Of a stretch of 64,000 nucleotides of DNA, positions 41,094 to 55,500 are shown piece after piece. Position numbers and translations under genes: made by a program. A model generated the notes under the pieces. That model was given only the letters and a program-made list of their open reading frames with translations, had not been told where the DNA came from and did not search any database. This stretch comes from Hyposmocoma kahamanoa (Eukaryota; Arthropoda; Insecta; Lepidoptera; Cosmopterigidae): the NCBI RefSeq assembly GCF_003589595.1, contig NW_020654422.1, positions 16,016,174 to 16,080,173 of the forward strand, given 5' to 3'. Numbering within the stretch: the stretch's first letter is position 1; each line of letters opens with the position of its first letter.

Positions 41094-44000
41094 ATGCATC
41101 CGCTAGAAGAACGCGCGTGTGATGAGTTGCTGGAACACCCGTTACTCCGCACACCACCGCCGGAGCCAGAGCGGCCACGCCCACCGTGGGTACGCAAGCC
41201 CAGGGTCTTTAAAGTGGTAAGAATGTCAATTACTATATTATAAATATGTATTTAAACAGTCGTTAGAACCTAAAACATGCTATTTTCTACAAATCACCGA
41301 CGATACGTCGGAGCCAATTTCGATGTACTCCTCCTTATCATAACTAACGCGTTTGCGTTTTTGTAATTTTCGAGATATTAGCACCTAAAGTTTTTTCTTT
41401 GACAATTAACGTTGATTACGCTAATTTCACTTAGCAACAAAACTGAAACTAAATAAGATATAAAATAACCGCTTATGTGTGGTGACAGATCTCGTTTCGT
41501 TGATTCCAGATACATGAATACCACAATTTCGCTAAAAATGTCGACATCGTTAGTTATGATAAAGGGCTGAGTAAATATTGTATACGCACCTACGCATACA
41601 AAATTTACTCCCAAATAAGTACCTACAAAACAACGATATCTATATCTATCATCATATCGATGTGCTATGTAGTAGCTAACAACAGTAAAATGCCAGACAA
41701 CGAACGAGGATTTAACGCGAATTACATAATCAACACTGCTTTAGTACTTTTCCACTACAAAATAATTAAACCAAGTAATTAATATTTATAGTTTGTACCA
41801 GGAAAGAAATATACCATGGATTTTTTTTTAATAATATCAAGTGACGGGACGAGCAAGTCGTACGCCTGATGGTTACAAACACGCCTGTCCATATCGCAAA
41901 GATTTGATGGGCACTACCACTGCGCCCGTAACCCTGAGACATAAGTTGACAACTCCCATGTACCTGCAATTTCACCAGGGAATTTTATTTTGATAAAGTA
42001 AGTGCCAATATTGTAGTTAATGACAAATTATTTAATGATATCCATTAGTAACGTTATACAGGTTGTTTTTTTATTACTTTTACTTAACAGGAGGCCTGAT
42101 ACCTCCATCCAGGCAAATATGCATTGGCGTCACAAATTATACAAGCAATTTAGAAAATAACCAGTTTCTTTATTTGGATTTTATGATTTGATCTACCGCC
42201 TCTGAAGCCGAAGCCGTGCCTAGTTTCTCGGAATTATGTGCTAAGTTTCGTACATAAATTAATTTGAAATTTATCATGAGCTTTTCGATGAACAAAAACC
42301 ATCGAGGTGAAATCTGAAGAAGGTCACATCCACGAAAGAAAAAAAACATTGGAAGTGCCTTAAGCCTCTGGTACTATCAGAATCGATGTCGCCAAAACTC
42401 ACACATTCTCAATTTGAAACACTACAAAATCTTGATATTGATTGGTCGTAGTTTTAAATATAAAAAGAAATAACAAACTCTGGATTGTTAATATAATTTA
42501 AACTTTACCCTGTTGGCATATGGTTGAAGGTTCAATACCATCAATACATATTACTGCGAGTTACGACCTTTTGATATTATATTGAAATTTCAATCAATGT
42601 GCTGCCATGTAGCAATTAATTGCTGCCATGTAGCGATTAATTGCTGAATGACGACGAATTGGAGTTATTACTTTAGTTCAAAAAAGAAGCAACCATATCG
42701 CTGGGGCATAAGCTTTACTTTCGTTTCTTATAACAAAAAAAATATTTCGATAAACATAAAATTGAAAATTTATTAAAATAAGACTTTCCGATGATATGAA
42801 ATACCACCACGGATTTTTGCAGTCCAAAACAGTACAATAACTAATTTTTCTAGGATTTTAGAGAATTTGCACGAAAGAATGACACAACCATACCATACAA
42901 AGCGAAAATGGCGGACTGAGCTCAAGTAGGCATTTCGAGACCTACACTTGACACGCGTGAGACGCTAACTAACCACTTCTACTGTATTTATTGTTCTGTG
43001 GTCATAACCCTCGGAAAACGTGTGAAGTCTCCTACTGGCATTTGGCCAAGGTGGCGGATTATTACTTACTTAATTAATTACCTTGACCCGTGCCAAGCAG
43101 TGGGACGTACAATTACCAGTTGATAAACAAATGTATAATGTGGGTGGGAATCGATGTCCATTAATAATAATAATAATAATAATATAATAATAATAATAAT
43201 CATTTATTTCAGGCATTTTGGCCCATATTAATTGAATACAGTAATTACATTTAATGATTAATTACAAGTTGGTGAATAATAAAAACATAAAGACAAAAAT
43301 AAAAATAATTTAAAATTCATTATCAATAACTTAAAATTAAAACAATAAAAAGAATCCAAAATTAAACATTCAAATTAAAAAATATAAAATAACTAAACTT
43401 ACTTAACGAAGCGGGATGCACTGGCATGCAACCGCAACCACCTACACATCATATCCGAGTCCCAGCGCTCGGACAGTGCGCTCAGTATTCCATTAGTACT
43501 AGACCGTAGGCGCGACAGTAGTGAAGCGCTCCGTTTGCGTATTATAGCATAAAAGTCATCAATGTGAGCTTCTGCAAACATGGCGGAGGCGCTACAGAAT
43601 CTCGGCATTTTCAACAGAATTCTGAGCGCATCGTTGTATTGTACACGTAGTGCGCTGTACGCCCGCTGTGTAAAATTAGTCCACAGGCTGCACGTGTAAA
43701 AGCTCTGACAATATGCTTTAAAGAGCGTCAGCTTTACTTGTCTTGTACAGCGCGAAAACCTACGAGCCAACATGTTGCAGCGGACGGACAGCGCCCTCCG
43801 CTCCCTATCAATGTCCCCGCAATCACACTAATCGTCGGTGACCCAGTGGCCCAGATACTTGAATTTATGTACCATATTCAAAACAGTGCCACAAAGAGTA
43901 ATGGGTAGGGAAGAGTAGCATTTGGTACCAGCTTTAAAAATCATGCACTCACTCTTTTTGGAATTGTATCTGAGCCCATGGGCCTCCGCGTACGACTCAC

Positions 44001-47000
44001 AAATGCGCAGTAGTTTCCTCAGAGCACCCACCGATGGACTCAGCAGCACCATGTCGTCTGCGTAACTGATGTTATTGACGCACACTCCGTCTATAGAGCA
44101 ACCGACATTGGCGCCTGCGAGCCCACCGATGAGCGCGTTCATGTATAGGTTGAAGAGACGAGGCGAGCTCAACCCTCCCTGACTCACCCCACACTCCAAC
44201 CCATACGTATCCGAGAACTCTCCCGCCCACTTCACACTGTTGTGCTGGTGATTATACCAATACCTAAAAATTGACACAATCTCACTAGGCACTTCAGTTT
44301 CTGATTCCAGCTTTTGCCACAGCCTGTCATATGAAACTAGGTCGAAGGCTTTTGACAGGTCCAAAAAACAGGCATATATTGGTGTTTTTCTAGCAGTGTA
44401 GTACTGAACAGTCTGCTTGAGACAAAGTATGGCGCTTTCAGTTGACAACGGGTTTAAATCCAAACTGAGCGTCATGCAAGTGGATGTATTTGTCCAACTG
44501 TTTATCAAGCAGACTATCCAGTACCTTAGCTATAGTAGTTGCCAGTGAAATTGGCCTGTAATTAGATAAATCTGAGGCGTCACCCGTTCTGTTTTTAATA
44601 ATAGAAACCACCACAGTATACATTAGATCATCGGGTAAATACTCATGATTCACACATAGGCTGAAAAACATTGCGAGAACCCTTGGCAGGTGCGGACCAG
44701 CATACTTTAAGTGCTCGATGCTGAGGTCGTCATGCCCCGGGGACTTGCCTCTAACCATCCCTCTTATAATATTTGCTATATCTTCAGCCAAAAAGCGTAC
44801 ACTAATGTTCCCGGGGTCACCCTCAGCATCGACCACCCTCGACATCTGTCCGAGCGACGACTCCACCCTGAAATGACGCTGAAACGCGGCAGCTATGTTA
44901 CGTGTCTCGTGTTCGCCGCCCACACTCACAGGTAGACTCGACTTAGGGTTTAAGTTATTCGTGTTTTTCCAAAATTTGTCAAATTTTTTCTTAGCATGAT
45001 GTTTCGCCAGAATATCCATTTTTATTTGTGATTCATTGTCTTGACAAAATTTTAACTTGGACTTAAAATGTTTTCTTGACTCACGCATATTATTGTAGAT
45101 GTCCCCGTATTTAGGTTTTCCACACAACATCCACGTTTGAAAACAAAGTCGAGCCCACCTATGAGCGGCACTGACATGTCGATTCCATCCTGGCACATGT
45201 CTATTGTTATTACGTTTAGGTGCCCTGTAACTACACTCAGCTGCAGCCCTCATCACCCCCACAATATCACTGTACATTTTGTTCAACAACAATTTATGGC
45301 TAGAAACCTTACACAATTTACCAGAACACTCAGAAAACTCAAATGGAAGGTCAATTAGGTTTAATTTTGTGTTGCAATAATTATAATATTTATCCCTTTG
45401 TCTATCGTCTCTTGCTCCCCATTTAACCTTATTACTTGAAGGCAAAGCCTTAGTACATTTTGGAAAAATAATATTCAAATTACAGTGCACACGCAAAGGG
45501 TAATGATCAGAACAATATGTATCATACAATACTTCGACTCCGACCACAGTGCGGCGCGCCGCATCCGTAACCACACAATGGTCAAGCCATCTGTGGGTCC
45601 CATGCGCATCACTCACGAACGTAAAAGTGTCACTTGGCAAATATTCCTTATCTATGCATGACCACAATTGTTCCTTGCAAAAAGTTAGTAACTCGTTGGA
45701 AAACAACTCACCGGGATGCGCATTGAAGTCCCCAAGAATGTAAACCGACTCCACATCGTTGCTCTCTATTATGGCGTGTATTTCACTAAGGCATTGTGTA
45801 AACTCCGTTAAGTTAGCGTCAATATCACATGGCATGTACACTGGTAACACTATTATCGACCGGTCACTAAGCTCCACTTTAATTGCATTGAGACGCACAC
45901 TATTGCACTTAATCACTGATACCGACGGGAAAGTTGCTTTTCGCCACAACAAGGCAACACCTCCATACGGCCTTCCCCGCAGAACACCAGTTGATAGATC
46001 GACGGCAGAGTTTCCGGTAAAGGAAAAATCATTGTCAATGCTACCCAGGTACGGTATGTCGTGCGGAAGAAGCCACGTCTCTTGAAGTGCCACTATATCC
46101 GCCGAGCGACACAGTTTCCTTATATCCTCAACAGAACGAACCACGTTCTTACAGTTGAAACTAATCATTTTAATATTATTTCCGTCCATTTGATGACGTT
46201 TGAACTCTATTTTCACAATAACTTTGTGTAGAAGAAGCTCGACTAAAGTTCACAAAACGGCGATACAAAATACCGGCAGGCCAGAAATCGTCCTTTAAAA
46301 ATAATTCAAGCTTACTTTTAGGAACAAAAACTTTATAAGAATCGTATTCCTTTGCTGTTTTCATTATTATCTTTTCTAAATGCACATCTAGGTTTGTACT
46401 CGATTTTATATAGTTTTTTATGTCACATAGTGTTGCTTCCTTCGAGATGTTATAAATAAAGATTGGTACTTTAATATCCGCCGCTCTAAACTTAGTGTCA
46501 GAATCGACTTTGCTTTCCCAGATTTCCCTATTAAACGATTTTTCAATCGCTTTCTCTGAACGAGCGTCCATTCCTCGTTTTGTGCTGGAGGTTTCCAATT
46601 TCCATTTTGCGCAACGTCCAAGTAACTTTTACCATCGCTTGTGTATAGGTGCCCGCATGACTGGCGAGCAGTGGAGCTCACATTAACGGGTACAGCGGCG
46701 TCCCTCCCCGCACGGGCAGGGGCAGTGTGACTCACAGTAGACGACGGTGAGCCAACGCACGGTTGGTCGTCGGGCAACACGCGCTCAGCTGAGCTTTATT
46801 TACTAGGCGGTAGTTCTGCGCTCGGAGTTAATTGCGATGATTTTTGCGTTCTATTACCCTCCCGTGTAAAATCACTGCGTTGCTCTCTTAATGATAATTT
46901 TTCTGGCGACTTATTAAGTACACATTCCGTTGTAAGTCCCATGGGTCCACTCTCATACTCGAAACTCGACAAGACACACGCACCCCTTTTGTTGTTGACA

Positions 47001-50000
47001 GAACGGGTAAAGGGAAAGTTATTGACGATTGACGCGTTCTTAAGTGCCTCAAGCTCCGTCTGAACTTTTTGTAGTTCCTTCACTGTCGCATACTCTTCAC
47101 TAATTCGGTCTATATCATTTCTCATCCTCATAATATCTTTCAGAAGACGGGTCACATCTACATGATCGAAATGAACGGGAGGTAATTTTTGCAAGTCTCG
47201 CGCCACAAAGGTGGGAATTTCCTCGGGATCCGTCTCCTTTAGCAAGCAGATAATGTCCCCTATATTACGCAATGTTTTTCCTTGTCGCTTTCTTATCTTT
47301 TTACCTTGTTGTTCTGGTATGGAAGCATACAACAAGTTTTTAGCGGTAACAATTTCGTCTTCGGTGAAAGCAGTGGTGCATATCCTGGTAATGCTATCCT
47401 CATCCATGACATCCATTTTGTTACAAATAAATGCCAACACCTCGTTGATCACAATTTTACAATGTATACACTTTACTACGTTTGAAGCCATTTTATAAAA
47501 CGGCTAATCCGCGCCCGCGCGTTAAAATGTCATCAAATTGTGTTCATCGATTGTGCGTATTTATCATTATTTACTGTGAACTATGTTGTAATGTTAACTT
47601 TATCAATTCCGAGGCTATGAATGGAAACATGGCAGTTATTATGCATGAAGCTTATCGCATATACGTTTGTAAAGTTTCGGATTGTAAGGTTTTCTTGATT
47701 GGAAATAAACTCAAAACTCACTGAGTTAGCAACGACAATGGGACCTCTAAAAAGTCCAAAACGTTAGTTTGTTTGAAAAAATAAAACATAAATACGTGAT
47801 TATGTATGTTTTGGAAAAAAAAATTTTGTAAAGTTGTATATCGGATTGTAATTTACAGATGGCAAGATTTCCACTGCTCGATAAAGAGTTTTACGCGCGT
47901 TGGGTAAATCATCAAAAAGAGGTATAGAAACTGCAATATACACCGTAGGGTAGACCGGAGGCAAAAGTAACACTTATAACGCACGCTTCGATTATGTAAC
48001 TGCTTTACCGTATCCTTAAAACATTTCCCGTGTAAGGATTATACGATATTATGCTTTGAAAATGTAAGATTTTAAAGGTTTTGTGAGACGGGGGGTTTGT
48101 TACGCCCCCTACCCCGGGTACAAAAGTAACACCAGTTGAAAAAATAAAACACAGCGAAAATATAGAAAAGTACGGATATTTTGCTTTAATGAGATATACC
48201 ACTATTATAATATANNNNNNNNNNNNNNNNNNNNNNNNNNNNNNNNNNNNNNNNNNNNNNNNNNNNNNNNNNNNNNNNNNNNNNNNNNNNNNNNNNNNNN
48301 NNNNNNNNNNNNNNNNNNNNNNNNNNNNNNNNNNNNNNNNNNNNNNNNNNNNNNNNNNNNNNNNNNNNNNNNNNNNNNNNNNNNNNNNNNNNNNNNNNNN
48401 NNNNNNNNNNNNNNNNNNNNNNNNNNNNNNNNNNNNNNNNNNNNNNNNNNNNNNNNNNNNNNNNNNNNNNNNNNNNNNNNNNNNNNNNNNNNNNNNNNNN
48501 NNNNNNNNNNNNNNNNNNNNNNNNNNNNNNNNNNNNNNNNNNNNNNNNNNNNNNNNNNNNNNNNNNNNNNNNNNNNNNNNNNNNNNNNNNNNNNNNNNNN
48601 NNNNNNNNNNNNNNTATATACTGACAATTAAAAATATGTGAAAATAAACAAAAATAGTAGTCTTAATTTTAATGGCAATGCTTTTTATGGCCAGGAATTT
48701 GAAATTTACTCAGAAAAACTTTATTAATATACCTAATCTAAACACAATTACCCTAAATGCAAAATTTTGTACCCGAAAATAGTTTTTAGTTTGAATGAGA
48801 TGTTGTTTGCGACAACTGCCCCCTCTGTTACCATTACCCCCAGAACATAATATTGAAATATAAACAATATTATTTAAAAAATGCTCACAGGGTCAATTGT
48901 AACAGTGGGTCAATTGTAACGTCACAATTGCCTGCGGAATATGGGTTACAACTGCACCAGTGGACGTAATAGAGAAGAATATTCGTTATCTTTAAAACTA
49001 CTGTAAAATATGTACCTACATACACACAGTAATATTACCACAATCTTTGATCTTTTAGAAACCTAGTTATCATCTTACACATGTAAATTTATCGTTAAAA
49101 ATCCAATAATTTGTGTTTAAAAATCAATATATTCTTACTTTGAAGACACGGAAGTACAAAACGACCTATAACAGTCAATTGCCCCACGCGCTGCCGGCGC
49201 CTGACTAAATACAAGATGGAATTTGTCTGAGGAATAGGTACAAGCATACACGCGTAAAAACGATTGACAGGTTTTCGGCCAGTGTTTCAATTGCCCCCTG
49301 TTACTTTTGCCTCCGGTCTACCCTACCTATACAGAGGAATGATGCCCTGCCCAATTCTAATTCACAACATGGACGTTTCAGTTGCAAATGATGCGTCATA
49401 AAGTAGACGCAAATCCTCCGGCTTTGTTCCCGGAGTTGTACCTGAAACCACGGCGTCTAGACTTCTATTCGCGTAAACTGGAAGAGAACATGAACGTCAA
49501 CAAAGATCTTATCAAGAAAATCAACCTCATACAAATAACTGGGGTACGCGTTTTTAATGAATGTACGATACCAAAGTATTGAAAAATTAGCCTAAAAAGT
49601 TCTTATGATTTTATTTTTATACCTCCTTTATTCCGTTTATTTCTGAAATATTTGTTTCGTGTGCAAGAACGGATTTAACTCAATAACGTATTTTTTACAA
49701 CTCACATGACTCCGATCGCAGGGTATGGTGGATTGCTGGTTTAAAAAAACAGGTACCATTGAGCATGACAAGTTACTGCGACGGTACCGACAGAGGCAGC
49801 TTGACGAAATCCACTATGCAAATATTTACTTATATACGAGAATGCTCAAGGCTGTAAGTACTTTTACTTCATTGCTTCTTTTCAAAGTTTTTTATAGGTA
49901 ATTCAGGCACGATAGAGTTGTGCTACTAAAAGAATGTAATTAATTTAGTTTTTGCACATGTAACTTGTCGGCTATGACTAAGTGTGACGGGCGCAGTAGT

Positions 50001-52524
50001 AGTATATTGTTTAAAGCTCTGAGTAGCACTGCAACTGTTTTGTATTACCACCAGACTCATGACTTGTTAGTTCCGTTTGTTAGTACCATACATAGGGCGC
50101 ACTATAAGTTTCCGGAATTGGCCACTTACAATATTTAAAAAGTAATTACAACATTTGAAAATGGAACTCTTTGACTGTAGAATAGAGTTTGTTTCATTTG
50201 ACTGTCACTTGTTTTTACATTGTGACGTCATCTTAGAAATTGGTTGTCTACATCACCATGGATTTAACTCGTGAAAATTTTCGTAGTATGATTTTCTACG
50301 ACTTTAAGTGTAATTCAACAGCTCAGCGGAGCTTCGCTCGGCTTCAAACTGCTTTGTGACGGTGTGACCTCCTTACATCGTCATCCCACCTTTTTATCGC
50401 CTTCTCCGGTCCCTGGGCACTCGTATTTAAATTTAAATTTTGAATTTCCATAGCTCTTTTGCCTCAGCGGAGCTTCGCCCGGCTTCAAACTGCTTTTGGC
50501 GATGAAGCACCATGCAAGACGACTATTTATAGTTGATTATCAGACTTCAAACGCGGTCGTGTGAATCTCAGTGACGAATTTCGTGATGGTCGCCTGGCCG
50601 CTACAGTGAACAACAAAAACATCCATGCTGTGCGCCGTATGATCAAAACAGGCAGGCATGTGATATACCATGAGATTCAGGGATCTTTAGGCATGAGTCA
50701 AATACAATTAATACTACACAAACATTTGGGTGTGAAAGAGCTTTGCTCTCGGTGGATCCCACACAGTTTGACTGAGGCTCAAAAAACGAATCGCGTCACT
50801 TGGTGCAAAGCTATGCTTACCATATTCAACGAAGGGGCGTCAAATTTGGTGTGGGACATAGTAACGGGTGACGAAACACGGATTTATAGTTACGATCTCA
50901 AAACAAAGCAGCAATCGAGCGTATGGGTCTTTCGAGATGAGCCGAAACCAACCAGTGGCGCGCGTGCAAAGTTCCTCTAAGCTAAGGATGATTGCTTCTT
51001 TTTTTAATAAAACTGGACACGTGGCTATTGTTGCTTTGGAGAATCGTTGTACCGTGAATAGTGATTGGTACACGATCATTTGTTTGCCGGAAGTTATTGA
51101 AAAACTATGTAAAAATAACCGGAAACGCCATATCATATTGCACCACGATAATGCCAGTGCTCACACGGCCAGACAGACAAATGAATATTTTAAGGTGAAC
51201 AACGTTGACCTTATGAGCCATCCCGCGTACAGTTCCAACCTGGTCCCTTGTGACTTTTATTAAAAAATTTAAAAATGAAGAACCAGTTACGCGGTCAACG
51301 ATTTTCATCACCTGAAGGGGCTGTCGAAGAGTATGAAAAATATGTTTCGTAGATTGTCACGGAGGAATGGCATAAATGTTTTCAAAATGGGTTCATTCGT
51401 ATGAAAAAGTGCATTAACGCTAACGGAGAATATTTTGAGAAACAATAAATTCATTTCTGACCATTTACAGTATTTTTTCTTATTCATTCCGGAAACTTAT
51501 AGTGCGCCCCAAGTAAAAAAAGTCCACTTTGAATCGCCACCTTACAAGTTAGAATTATGGTAGGATGCTATTGTGTCGTGTGTTTGTTTACAAGTCGCGC
51601 AATTTTTTAAATTATTTGTTTTACAGAAATCAGAACAGCCAACTACAAAGGAACTTAATGAGTTGTGGAAGGATACTAAGCAAAAGCTCATACTTGGAGC
51701 TGCGTAAGTTGCTTTTCGATTTTATGCCAAGATTTGTTTGGTACATGTTTATTATGTTCTTAAAGAGTTATTGTTTCAATTTAAATCTCTTTATGTCTGT
51801 ATAACATACAGAAGAAATACGTTTGTATACGCTCAAAGTGACTTTAAAGCGGATTGTCGGATTTACATAAATTTACTTACTGGTACATTGGTGTGACATA
51901 GATTTACACTCATTTTCAATTTACCTTGAAGACAAAAAGACAAAAGTCTTCGAGCAGTGCATGTTGCCAGCGATGACCTACGGCTCTGAGACGTGGTCAC
52001 TCATCTCCTAAAAAATCATAAAAGCTTCATAAAAAAGCTCAAAGACACTCAACGAGCTTAGCGAGCAATGCTCGGCATTTCTCTACGTGATACAATCAAA
52101 AAATTAGGAAATCCGTAGAAAAACCAAAGTCGTAGCTCAAAAAATTGCAAATTGTAGTGGCAGTGGGCATACGTAACTCGTAGCACTGGCGGCCGTTGGG
52201 GCAGAAAGGTTTTCGAATGGAGACCACGAACAGGAAGGCGTTCAGTGGGACGACCCCCTACTAGATGGACGGATGACCTGGTAACGGCGACGGGTAACCA
52301 ACGATAGATGCAAGTTGCGTCCGACCAGCGTCTGGAAATCTTTGGGGGAGGCCTATGTTCAGCAAACGTCTTTCGGCTGATATGATGATGATGAGGTTTA
52401 CACAATGCTACTACATTAATTAATATCTTTTCAGTCTGCCCTTTATATTGTTCAAGACGGGAACCATTGACAAAGGCATGAAAGACCCCGCATTTGAAAA
52501 GCCGTTTCATATTTATCGACCACG
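41094..52524 (+). CDS. Exons 1-5 of the cyclophilin-like gene: N-terminal extension
   Basis: These five exons give residues 1-194. Exon 1 is Pro/Glu/Arg-rich (LLRTPPPEPERPRPPWVRK). Exons 2-3 carry a charged, probably helical region (KLEENMNVNKDLIKKINLIQ) followed by two related short motifs, WFKKTGTIEHD and, in exon 5, LFKTGTIDKGMKD. The ENxxLxxKIxxI pattern is reminiscent of the CFAP97/KIAA1430 motif of sperm-flagellum proteins, but the match is only by eye. A ciliary or testis role is therefore only a suggestion. Confidence 0.75.
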
Positions 52525-55500
52525 GTAAGTAGATGAAATGCAAAGATATGTATTATAATGCCAGTAATAAAAAAAATTGTGGTCGTCAACCACATAACAC
52601 CAATTCTATCGACAAATTCCGATTTCCCCGTATCCACGGAATTTACGCAGTGTATTTGTTTTATTGAACGCTTAAGTCGGATTTCAGTGATGATGCTGAT
52701 GACTATGACGGTCTATTTAGAAGATCACAAAAATACATAATAGAGTGCGCATTTTTTGTAACGTTGCAATATATCTTTTGTTGATTTTTTGGCATATTTT
52801 TTTGTATTATTACTTAGTCTTATAGTATATAATCTTTTTAGGGATCCTAGCCAAACTAGAAGAACCCTAATAATATCTCCTATAATAGTCATGTCTGTCT
52901 GGCCGTTCCTTAGAGAATGGAAAAAAGGCCGTTCTTCCCGTCTCAGCATTGATCTCCTTCAATCTTTAAACTTAGTATGAAACATGACCAATGTATAAAA
53001 TTGAAAAAAACTCCATCTGTTGAGCGAGTTGTTTTATTAAGTGCAAGACTGCAACACTCTCTCAACAAATTCGATTCATGATGGTTCCGAATCTACATGT
53101 GGCGCTAGTGTGACGCTTATGAGCAACAATAAATATTCTCATTACCGAATTATTGCTACTCAACTTGAAATCCCTATACAGGGCGACAGGTTGCACGAGA
53201 TAAATATTTAAAGAGGCAAACGAGTAGCTCATATCTAATCCGAATATATAAAAAGAATCGCCCCTAAACGTAAGAAAAAATAATGCCGTGCCTTTCTACA
53301 AATACTAACACACTCTTCATTTGGGCTACTCTATAAAACAGAACAGCTGAGCAGTAGGATATTGAACACCCGCGTGCCAAGCCTTCCTACTTAAAGAGTA
53401 CTAAAAGACAGACAGGCTTTTTTTGGCTTTTTTTAACCGTTTCGTGGCGCTGATTGTGAGCAAGCCCGGGGCGAGTGAGCCACTGACAACACTAAATAAA
53501 TGAACAGAAAATAAACCAACAGGTAAGAAAACCGACATAATAAGAAGTGTACATATACAACTACATACACTTGTGAAATACTGATTACATGTAAATAACA
53601 GTAAATCATTAAAATCTAGTATAATTTTGTGAAGTGTCGCGTCGATGCGAACGATATAGACGTTCGTTCGAACAGGCAACAACCTGTTTGGTTGCGCAAC
53701 TGCGCTGCGCATACCTCCTTTCATTATCTCCTACATAGACGCAGCATAGAAAGCGTGCGCAGAGGCTGTAAGGGTAGCGGGCACTCGCTGCATGTTCGAT
53801 CTTGCGCAGAGTATTACAAAATGTTAGAGGCAGTATTTTCATTAGAGAAAAATATTCAAAAATAAGGTAGTGTTTCTTTTTACATATTCCGTATCGGTAT
53901 CAGCTACTCATTAGCCTCTTTAAATATTTATCTCGTTCAACCTGTCACCCTGTATAAGCCTGTGTACATCATTTTTAAGAGTTCCGGTCTAGCCTGTCGT
54001 GACCATGATGCACCCAACAATGTCGATATGTTGGATATCTGAGCAAAAAAATAAACATGGTTTAAATTCCGATTAAGTTAACATTTATCGTTCTGTCTGT
54101 TGGCCAGTGTATACATGACAATTGGGGTCGAAGGCGGTTCGAAAATTGGACAAGTGATCATAGAACTGTTCAATGATATCGTGCCACAGACTTGCAAACT
54201 GTTCATGCAACTCGTCCGTGGTGATGGGAACGGTTACGCTTATAACGGGACGCGCCTCTTCAGGTAAATCCCCACTACCCCACTTATATAGCAGTGTTGT
54301 AAAATTAGGCCTGTGTTTGATACGAGGCAATTGGACGTAGTTATAACAAAAAGATCTAAGTCACAATTTAAGTTTCGAGAAAATGGAAGTTAAAAGTTTT
54401 CGAAAGCTTAAAATTTTAACTGCTGCTTGAATTCTCAACCGATCTTCATTTTTTTTCGTCAAATTCAAGTTTTCACTGTATAGTTTCACATCAATTACCA
54501 AACATTTCGTAAATTAACAATTAAGGTAGCTTCTTTTAAAAAAATAGGACTTAAATCATTTTAATTTTGTATGGCAAAAAAGCTTTTGCGATAATTTTTT
54601 AATTTGAAAAAATGATCCAAAATGTGCAAAAAGTGTATAATTAATTGTTTTATTTTCATCAAATGAATATAATTGCATTTTTAAGAATTTTAAGGAATCT
54701 CGGTAAATTGTCCTATGTTTTGAACTATAATAACACTACATTCCAACATAACTTTAGCATTTTCTACAGTAATAAAAATTGCATACTTAACTTAGATTTT
54801 TCGCGAAAAATGCAATTTTTTGACATTATTCGGACGCATTTAAATATATTTAAAAATTATTTTTCTTTATTTTTTTCTCACTAAATCGAAGACTAGTTGC
54901 TTCAATAATTATTTTGTTAAAAAAAACTTGACTTATTTATTTATCCTAAAATCTCAAGAGATTTTCCGACATTCACCACCGCAATTAATGTTTTTTCGAC
55001 ACTTTTTTAAATTCTTGTTTTATTATGCTTTATTAATTTGGGTTTTAATGATAAGATATCGTTAAATTATTAATACAATTTCATCCACATCAACCAGAAT
55101 CTTTATTTTCGAACACTTTTCGATTCATTATACCCTTTCCTATTTGTACCTACAGTTCCCAAGAACTCTGGTGATGCGAATGATCGCATTACTTTTAATG
55201 GGTTTGCTTTTGTACACGTCTTCATAATATCCATAATTCTTCGATTATGTAAAGACGTCAGACGTGTTTCAAGGCTACTTCAATCTTTCAAAATTCTGTA
55301 TCATTGGGCAAAAATTTATGCCCAGGTTCCAAATAGCGACAGCGAATAGTTTTTAAGGTCGGTGTCCAGAGCCACTTTTAGCATCAATACCAATTTAATG
55401 TTCCTATTTTGACCTCCTCGTGAATCACTCCATAGTATAAGGTCTTCCATGTCCACCGCCAATTCGTTATTAATATGGCATAATACAGAACAGCCAACTT

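Larger units (their letters stand above)
43160..47560 (-). mobile_element. CR1/jockey-superfamily LINE, nearly full length but decayed
   Basis: ORF1 spans 47491-46176 and ORF2 46216-43399 on the minus strand. ORF1 starts with CIHCKIVINEVLAFICN, has one in-frame TAA (46798-46796), and changes frame near 46590-46420. ORF2 has an APE-type endonuclease (VALQETWLL, GDFNAHPGE, SDHYPL) then RT (KSPGHDDLS, NYRPISLATT, CFLDLSKAFDLVSYD, ISYADDMVLLS). A frameshift lies near 44438-44508 and a TAG at 43830-43828. The 3' end is an (ATT)n tract at 43160-43200. It lies antisense in intron 1 of the cyclophilin-like gene. Confidence 0.85.

Noticed and set aside
53401..53865. Frames of 77-107 residues on both strands
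   Set aside because: They lie inside the non-coding TA-flanked element and resemble no protein.
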